Source: RYN-230 sp963770545
GTDB taxonomy: Bacteria > Actinomycetota > Actinomycetes > Streptosporangiales > Streptosporangiaceae
Assembly: GCA_963770545.1 (NCBI GenBank)
Contig: CAVYQF010000036.1
Span: forward strand, 62,001-126,000
Direction of reading: 5' to 3'
Length of the DNA: 64,000 nt
Numbering within the stretch: position 1 is the stretch's first letter; every line of letters starts with the position of its first letter. Both the position numbers and the translations under genes were made by a program. Under the pieces are notes generated by a model. It was not told the origin of the DNA and searched no databases. It worked only from the letters and a program-made list of their open reading frames with translations. Positions 60,447-64,000 of the stretch are shown here, piece after piece.

Positions 60447-62920
60447 GGCCGGGGAGCTAGCCGGTGCAGCACCTCGGGGACCGGGCCCGGATGGACTACG
60501 CCGAGCCGCTGGGTGGCCCTGGTCATCGCGACGTACAGGTCGCTCAGGCCGCGGGGGGACTCGCCCAGGATCTGGGCCGGGTCGGCGATCAGCACCGAGT
60601 CGAATTCCAGTCCCTTGGCCTGGCTGACAGTCAGCACCACGACCTGCTTATCCAGGTCGGGGCCATCCACGTCCGCTGCGCCGCCCGAGTCCGCGCCGTC
60701 CCGCCCGGCGTGGTCCGGGCTTGTGCCGTCCGTGCCTGTGCTGTCCAGACCGGTGCCGTCCAGACCGGGGCCGTCCAGGCCCGGGCCGCCGGCCCGGTGG
60801 CCGTTCGCGCCGGCCCGCAGGGCAGCGGTCACGGCCTCGCTTACCTCGTCTACCAGGGCCGGCGGGACCAGCACGGCGACGTTGCCGCCCCCCGCCTGCG
60901 CGGCCTCGAGGACCGCGGCCGCCGCCACCTGGTAGGCCAGCTCGTCCGCCTTGACCTCCTGCCGCCACGGCGTGGTCCCCGTCTCCCGCACCGACAGGGG
61001 CACGTCGAAGTCAGGGTTGATCTTGGCCAGCACGTCCGTGGCCACGGCCATGATTTCCGCCGGGGTCCGGTAGTTGATGGTCAGCCGGTCCAGCCGCCAG
61101 CGGTTGCCCAGGTGCGGGGTCAGCACCTGCTCCCAGGACACCGCGCTGGCCGGGTTGGAGGACTGCGCGATGTCACCGGCGATCGTCATGGAGCGGCTCG
61201 GGCAGCGGCGCATCAGCATCCGCCAGGCCATCTCGGACAGCTCCTGGGCCTCGTCCACGACGATGTGCCCGAAGGCCCAGGTCCGGTCCAGCGCGGCCCG
61301 CTCCGCCGTGGTCAGGTAGCTCAGCTCCTCGTGCCGGCCGGCCAGCCGGTCCGCGTTCAGCAGGTCGTAGGCCATCAGGATTTCCGGGTCGTCCTCCAGG
61401 TCTCGGGAGACGATGTCCAGTACCCCCTGCGCGTAGGCAACCTGCTGCTGGCGTTCGCGCCGGGCCCGCTGGCGGGCCACCCGGTCATCGTCGCCGAGTA
61501 GTTCGGCGGCCTCATCGAGCAGGGGCACGTCGGCCGGGGTCCAGCCACCCCGGGGCTCCCGGCGGAGCAGGTCCCGCTCGGCTGCGGCCAGCCGGGGCGC
61601 GGCCGCCGCCAGCCGGCGGGGCGAGGCGAACAGGTCATCCAGCAATCGCTGCGGGGTCAGCACCGGCCACAGCTGCGCGATCGCGGCCCGCACCTTCGGG
61701 TCCTCGCGCAGCTCGGCCCGGATGTCCTCGGTGTCGGCCGATCCCAGCACGGTGCTGTCCGCGGCCGGGACCTCCTCGCCGAGGATCTCAGCCACCATTT
61801 TGTCGGTCTCCCGCAGGCCGGCCGTGAACTTGCTGGTGACCTGCCGGACCAGGGCGTTGATGATCTCCCGGACGAAAATCGGCCGGGCCTGGTTGTGAGG
61901 CCGCCGCGACCGCCGGGCCCGTTCCCGGGCCTGCTGCACGGTCTTGCGGTCGAGCGTCAGGACCTCACGTTCGAATGTGATCTCCAGTGGCTCCGAGGGC
62001 AGCTGCTGCCGGTTCCGCACCGCCGCGGCCAGCACGCCGGCCATGGCGGGCCGGCCCTTGATCTCCGCGGTTTCCGGTGCCTCGCCGCGGCGGGCGACGA
62101 TCCCCGGGTAGAGGTCCGCGATGGTCGACATCAGCACCCCGGTCTCGCCCAGCGAGGGGAGCACGTGCCCGATGTAGCGCAGGAAGGTCGGGTTCGGCCC
62201 CACGATCAGCACGCCCCGCCGGGACAGCTGCTCGCGGTAGGTGTACAGCAGATAGGCGGCCCGGTGCAGGGCCACGGCGGTCTTTCCGGTGCCCGGCGCG
62301 CCCTGGACGACGGTCACGCCGCTGTGCGGCGAGCGGATGATCAGGTCCTGCTCCGCCTGGATGGTTTCCACGATGTCCGTCATCCGGCCGGTCCGGGTGG
62401 CAGACAGCGCCGCGATCAGGGTCGCTTCACCGGTCAGCCCGGCGTGCCCGGCCGCCCGGTCCGGGCTGGCCTGCCCGTCGGGACCGACGTCGAGGACCTC
62501 GTCATCCACGCCGGTCACCTTGCGCTGCCGGGTCCGGATATGCCGGCGCCGCAGTACGCCTTCGGGAGAGAAAGCGGTGGCGATATAGAACGGGCGGGCT
62601 GCGGGCGCCCGCCAGTCCACGAGCAGTGCCTCGTAATCGGAGGTGTCATCGAGAATGCCGATCCGCCCGATATAACGGCTGTCACCCTCGGCCAGGTCCA
62701 GCCGGCCAAAGCACAGCCCGTTCTCGGCCGCGTCCAGCTGGGTGATCCGCTGTGAGTACATCTCCACGAAAGCGTCACGTTCTGACCTGGCCGCGGGGGT
62801 ACCGCCGGTCTCCAGCAACACCTTGGACAACCGGCCCGACGCCCGGTCGCGGAGGTCGTCGAGTCTGCCATAGAGCATGGAAATGTATTCCTGCTCTTGG
62901 TCAGAATCTCCGTTTGACAA
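60443..62920 (-). CDS. helD-like: HelD/HelR-like RNA-polymerase-associated helicase
   Basis: This 825-residue UvrD-superfamily protein has an N-terminal coiled-coil (EQEYISMLYGRLDDLRDRASGRL ... AFVEMYSQRI), FGRLDL...YIGRIGI, Walker A VVQGAPGTGKTAVALHRAAYLLY (about 205), LIVGPNPTFLRYIGHVLPSLGE, HIVVDEAQELSEMAWRML, TINYRTPAEI and VSQAKGLEFDSVLI. HelD proteins bind and recycle RNA polymerase; HelR confers rifamycin tolerance. A TTG start at 62920 is chosen because AAAGGAGG lies five bases upstream. A Gly/Asp-rich insert with 15-bp repeats sits near residues 715-745. Confidence 0.9.
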   Translation of the reverse strand: MSNGDSDQEQEYISMLYGRLDDLRDRASGRLSKVLLETGGTPAARSERDAFVEMYSQRITQLDAAENGLCFGRLDLAEGDSRYIGRIGILDDTSDYEALLVDWRAPAARPFYIATAFSPEGVLRRRHIRTRQRKVTGVDDEVLDVGPDGQASPDRAAGHAGLTGEATLIAALSATRTGRMTDIVETIQAEQDLIIRSPHSGVTVVQGAPGTGKTAVALHRAAYLLYTYREQLSRRGVLIVGPNPTFLRYIGHVLPSLGETGVLMSTIADLYPGIVARRGEAPETAEIKGRPAMAGVLAAAVRNRQQLPSEPLEITFEREVLTLDRKTVQQARERARRSRRPHNQARPIFVREIINALVRQVTSKFTAGLRETDKMVAEILGEEVPAADSTVLGSADTEDIRAELREDPKVRAAIAQLWPVLTPQRLLDDLFASPRRLAAAAPRLAAAERDLLRREPRGGWTPADVPLLDEAAELLGDDDRVARQRARRERQQQVAYAQGVLDIVSRDLEDDPEILMAYDLLNADRLAGRHEELSYLTTAERAALDRTWAFGHIVVDEAQELSEMAWRMLMRRCPSRSMTIAGDIAQSSNPASAVSWEQVLTPHLGNRWRLDRLTINYRTPAEIMAVATDVLAKINPDFDVPLSVRETGTTPWRQEVKADELAYQVAAAAVLEAAQAGGGNVAVLVPPALVDEVSEAVTAALRAGANGHRAGGPGLDGPGLDGTGLDSTGTDGTSPDHAGRDGADSGGAADVDGPDLDKQVVVLTVSQAKGLEFDSVLIADPAQILGESPRGLSDLYVAMTRATQRLGVVHPGPVPEVLHRLAPRP

Positions 62921-63026
62921 CCGGCCTCCTTTTACATTATAATGCCGCGCATTCAAGCTCAATAAAACTGTCTAGATAAAACTCTAAGCGGTTTTCTTTT
63001 CTTCCCGTCATGGCGGGCCCAGGCAA

Positions 63027-63581
63027 TCACCCGGTCTCCCCGGACAGTTCCGGCCGCAGCAGGTCCATCAGCAGGCCGTCGTGGAACCGCCCGTCCGGGC
63101 CGCGCTCATACTGGCGGAGCACGCCCACCCGGCGGAAGCCCACCTTCTCGTAGCAGCGGATGGCCCGGCGGTTGGCGGCGGCCGGATCGATAGTGAGCCG
63201 GTGGTGCCCGCGCTGCTCGCACAGGAACCTGGCCAGCAGGGACACAGCCTCGGCGCCAAGCCCCTGTCCCTGGCCCCGGCGGCTCAGGTAGATGTCGATA
63301 CCGGCGTGACGGTACATCGGGTCGTTCTCCTCGTGGTACTGGATCCCGCCGATGACCTGGCCCGCGGCCTCGACGACCAGCAGCACGCTCTCATCGTCCC
63401 CGCGCAACCCGGCCGCCACCGCGCTGGCCGGCTCTGGATCGCCCCACCAGCACGCCACCTCCGGCTCGGCCTGGATCGCGCACAGGACCGGCACGTCCCG
63501 CTCGTTACCGGGGCGCAGCCTGACCCGCGCCCCGGCCAGCACCGGGTGGTCCGGGCTTTCATGGCTGTCTGGCGTGCTCAT
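63027..63581 (-). CDS. GNAT acetyltransferase, AAC(6')/RimJ-like
   Basis: This 184-residue GNAT has VRLRPGNERDVPVLCAIQAEPEVACWWGDPEP, IGGIQYHEENDPMYRHAGIDIYLSRRGQGQGLGAEAVSLLARFL and DPAAANRRAIRCYEKVGFRRVGVLRQYERGPDGRFHDGLLMDLL. The N-terminus (WWGDPEP) and tail resemble aminoglycoside 6'-N-acetyltransferases, but a resistance function is only a possibility. The ATG has GGAGGAG at long spacing. A longer open frame upstream is ignored. Confidence 0.85.
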   Translation of the reverse strand: MSTPDSHESPDHPVLAGARVRLRPGNERDVPVLCAIQAEPEVACWWGDPEPASAVAAGLRGDDESVLLVVEAAGQVIGGIQYHEENDPMYRHAGIDIYLSRRGQGQGLGAEAVSLLARFLCEQRGHHRLTIDPAAANRRAIRCYEKVGFRRVGVLRQYERGPDGRFHDGLLMDLLRPELSGETG

Positions 63582-63735
63582 CGTGGCGCCCGCTCCTCCG
63601 TTGTGGCCTGGCTCGCCCCGGCAGTATCCAGGCCACTGCCGACATCCTGCCGCAGCGGGTATGGTCCCGGGCCAGGTGGGGAACGCCGCAGGTGAGACGT
63701 TATGCCGGGTGAGCCGTTGTCGGGGAGTGCTGCCA

Positions 63736-64000
63736 GTGCAGGACCAGGAAGCCCGGGACCCGGGGACGCACTGGGTGCTGCACGTGGACCTGGACCAGTT
63801 CATCGCCGCGGTCGAGGTCCTGCGGCATCCTGAGCTGCGCGGGCGCCCGGTGGTGGTCGGCGGAGACGGGGACCCGGCCAAGCGGGGTGTGGTCAGCACC
63901 GCCTCGTACGAGGCGCGCGAGCACGGGGTGCATTCGGGGCTGCCGCTGCGGACCGCGGCACGCCGGTGCCCGGACGCCGTGTTCCTGCCGGTGGACCGGG
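63736..64000 (+). CDS. dinB2-like: Y-family DNA polymerase, DinB2-like (3' end outside window)
   Basis: The 88 visible codons contain the DinB palm start HVDLDQFIAAVE (catalytic Asp18), GRPVVVGG, GVVSTASYEAREHGVHSGLPLRTAARRCPDAVFLPVD. The position of the usual aromatic steric gate (Tyr12 in Dpo4) is Ile23 here, as in mycobacterial DinB2, which has Leu. GTG at 63736 has GGGGAG upstream; in-frame GTGs at 63727 and 63709 are alternatives. It probably performs translesion synthesis. Confidence 0.88.
   Translation, partial: MQDQEARDPGTHWVLHVDLDQFIAAVEVLRHPELRGRPVVVGGDGDPAKRGVVSTASYEAREHGVHSGLPLRTAARRCPDAVFLPVDR

Noticed and set aside
62936..62941. Perfect TATAAT on the minus strand before helD as a -10 box
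   Set aside because: Transcription from it would begin inside the AAAGGAGG ribosome-binding site, and no -35 is visible.
62921..63026. Rifamycin-associated element upstream of the HelD-like gene
   Set aside because: I looked for a long GC-rich inverted repeat with GGGGCTTGC-like arms and found none.

Overview
The window is GC-rich (visibly around 70 %) actinobacterial chromosome. The gene set points to a Streptosporangiales- or Frankia-like actinomycete: a conservon-type DUF742/GTPase pair, a PF04672 S-adenosyl methyltransferase, DUF5302, DUF427 and DUF2071 proteins, an RsbW-like kinase-fold protein, a short Rho, HelD, SecA2 and many GTG starts with GTGA/ATGA stop-start overlaps. No rRNA, tRNA or CRISPR array was found.

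Layout. 1-3.9 kb is a tightly packed minus-strand operon for aromatic-ring meta-cleavage products: a DUF6282 metal hydrolase, a GalB-like hydratase, an RraA/CHA-aldolase-like protein, a GntR/FCD regulator and an extradiol dioxygenase that runs off the left edge. A 16-bp perfect palindrome precedes it. 3.9-13.8 kb holds a short Rho, an orphan cvnCD pair, a flavin/pyridoxamine oxidase-like protein, an acyltransferase-patatin pair, an ICL/PEP-mutase enzyme, a GNAT-SDR pair and an aldo/keto reductase. 13.9-17.0 kb is scarred: an internally deleted hydrolase, and a duplicated TfoX-domain gene whose first copy is split by a decayed ISKra4-type transposase. 17.1-23.0 kb is a four-gene operon with a TM-anchored beta-propeller-like protein, an FtsX-like permease and two ATPases. 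24.6-29.1 kb contains genes that are recognisable over their whole length but carry single-base frameshifts: a 2-hydroxyacid dehydrogenase, TetR, an ABC-2 ATPase, its permease and a glyoxalase-fold protein.

29.4-35.1 kb is the most unusual block. A short GntR faces a minus-strand operon with a small protein, a 1004-residue HerA/VirB4-like ATPase, a zeta-toxin kinase with a long disordered N-terminus (in DNA of about 50 % GC) and a 97-residue helical protein. It looks like a horizontally acquired defence or conflict module. 35.2-50.4 kb is housekeeping and accessory: OtsA, a membrane patatin, HIT, SDR, methyltransferase, FUSC transporter, SerA, a MerR-PP2C fusion with a duplicated scar beside it, and an alpha/beta hydrolase. 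50.5-52.4 kb is a type II restriction-modification pair whose nuclease has the NgoMIV active-site layout. 52.5-64 kb carries ArgS, a P-loop kinase, an SDR divergent from a TetR that is translationally coupled to SecA2 (with two operator-like palindromes between them), a HelD helicase overlapping a PLP decarboxylase, a GNAT, and the start of a DinB2-like polymerase without an aromatic steric gate.

Short tandem repeats recur throughout. Inside reading frames their units are multiples of three (15, 21, 24, 45 bp); between genes they are often 14 bp.
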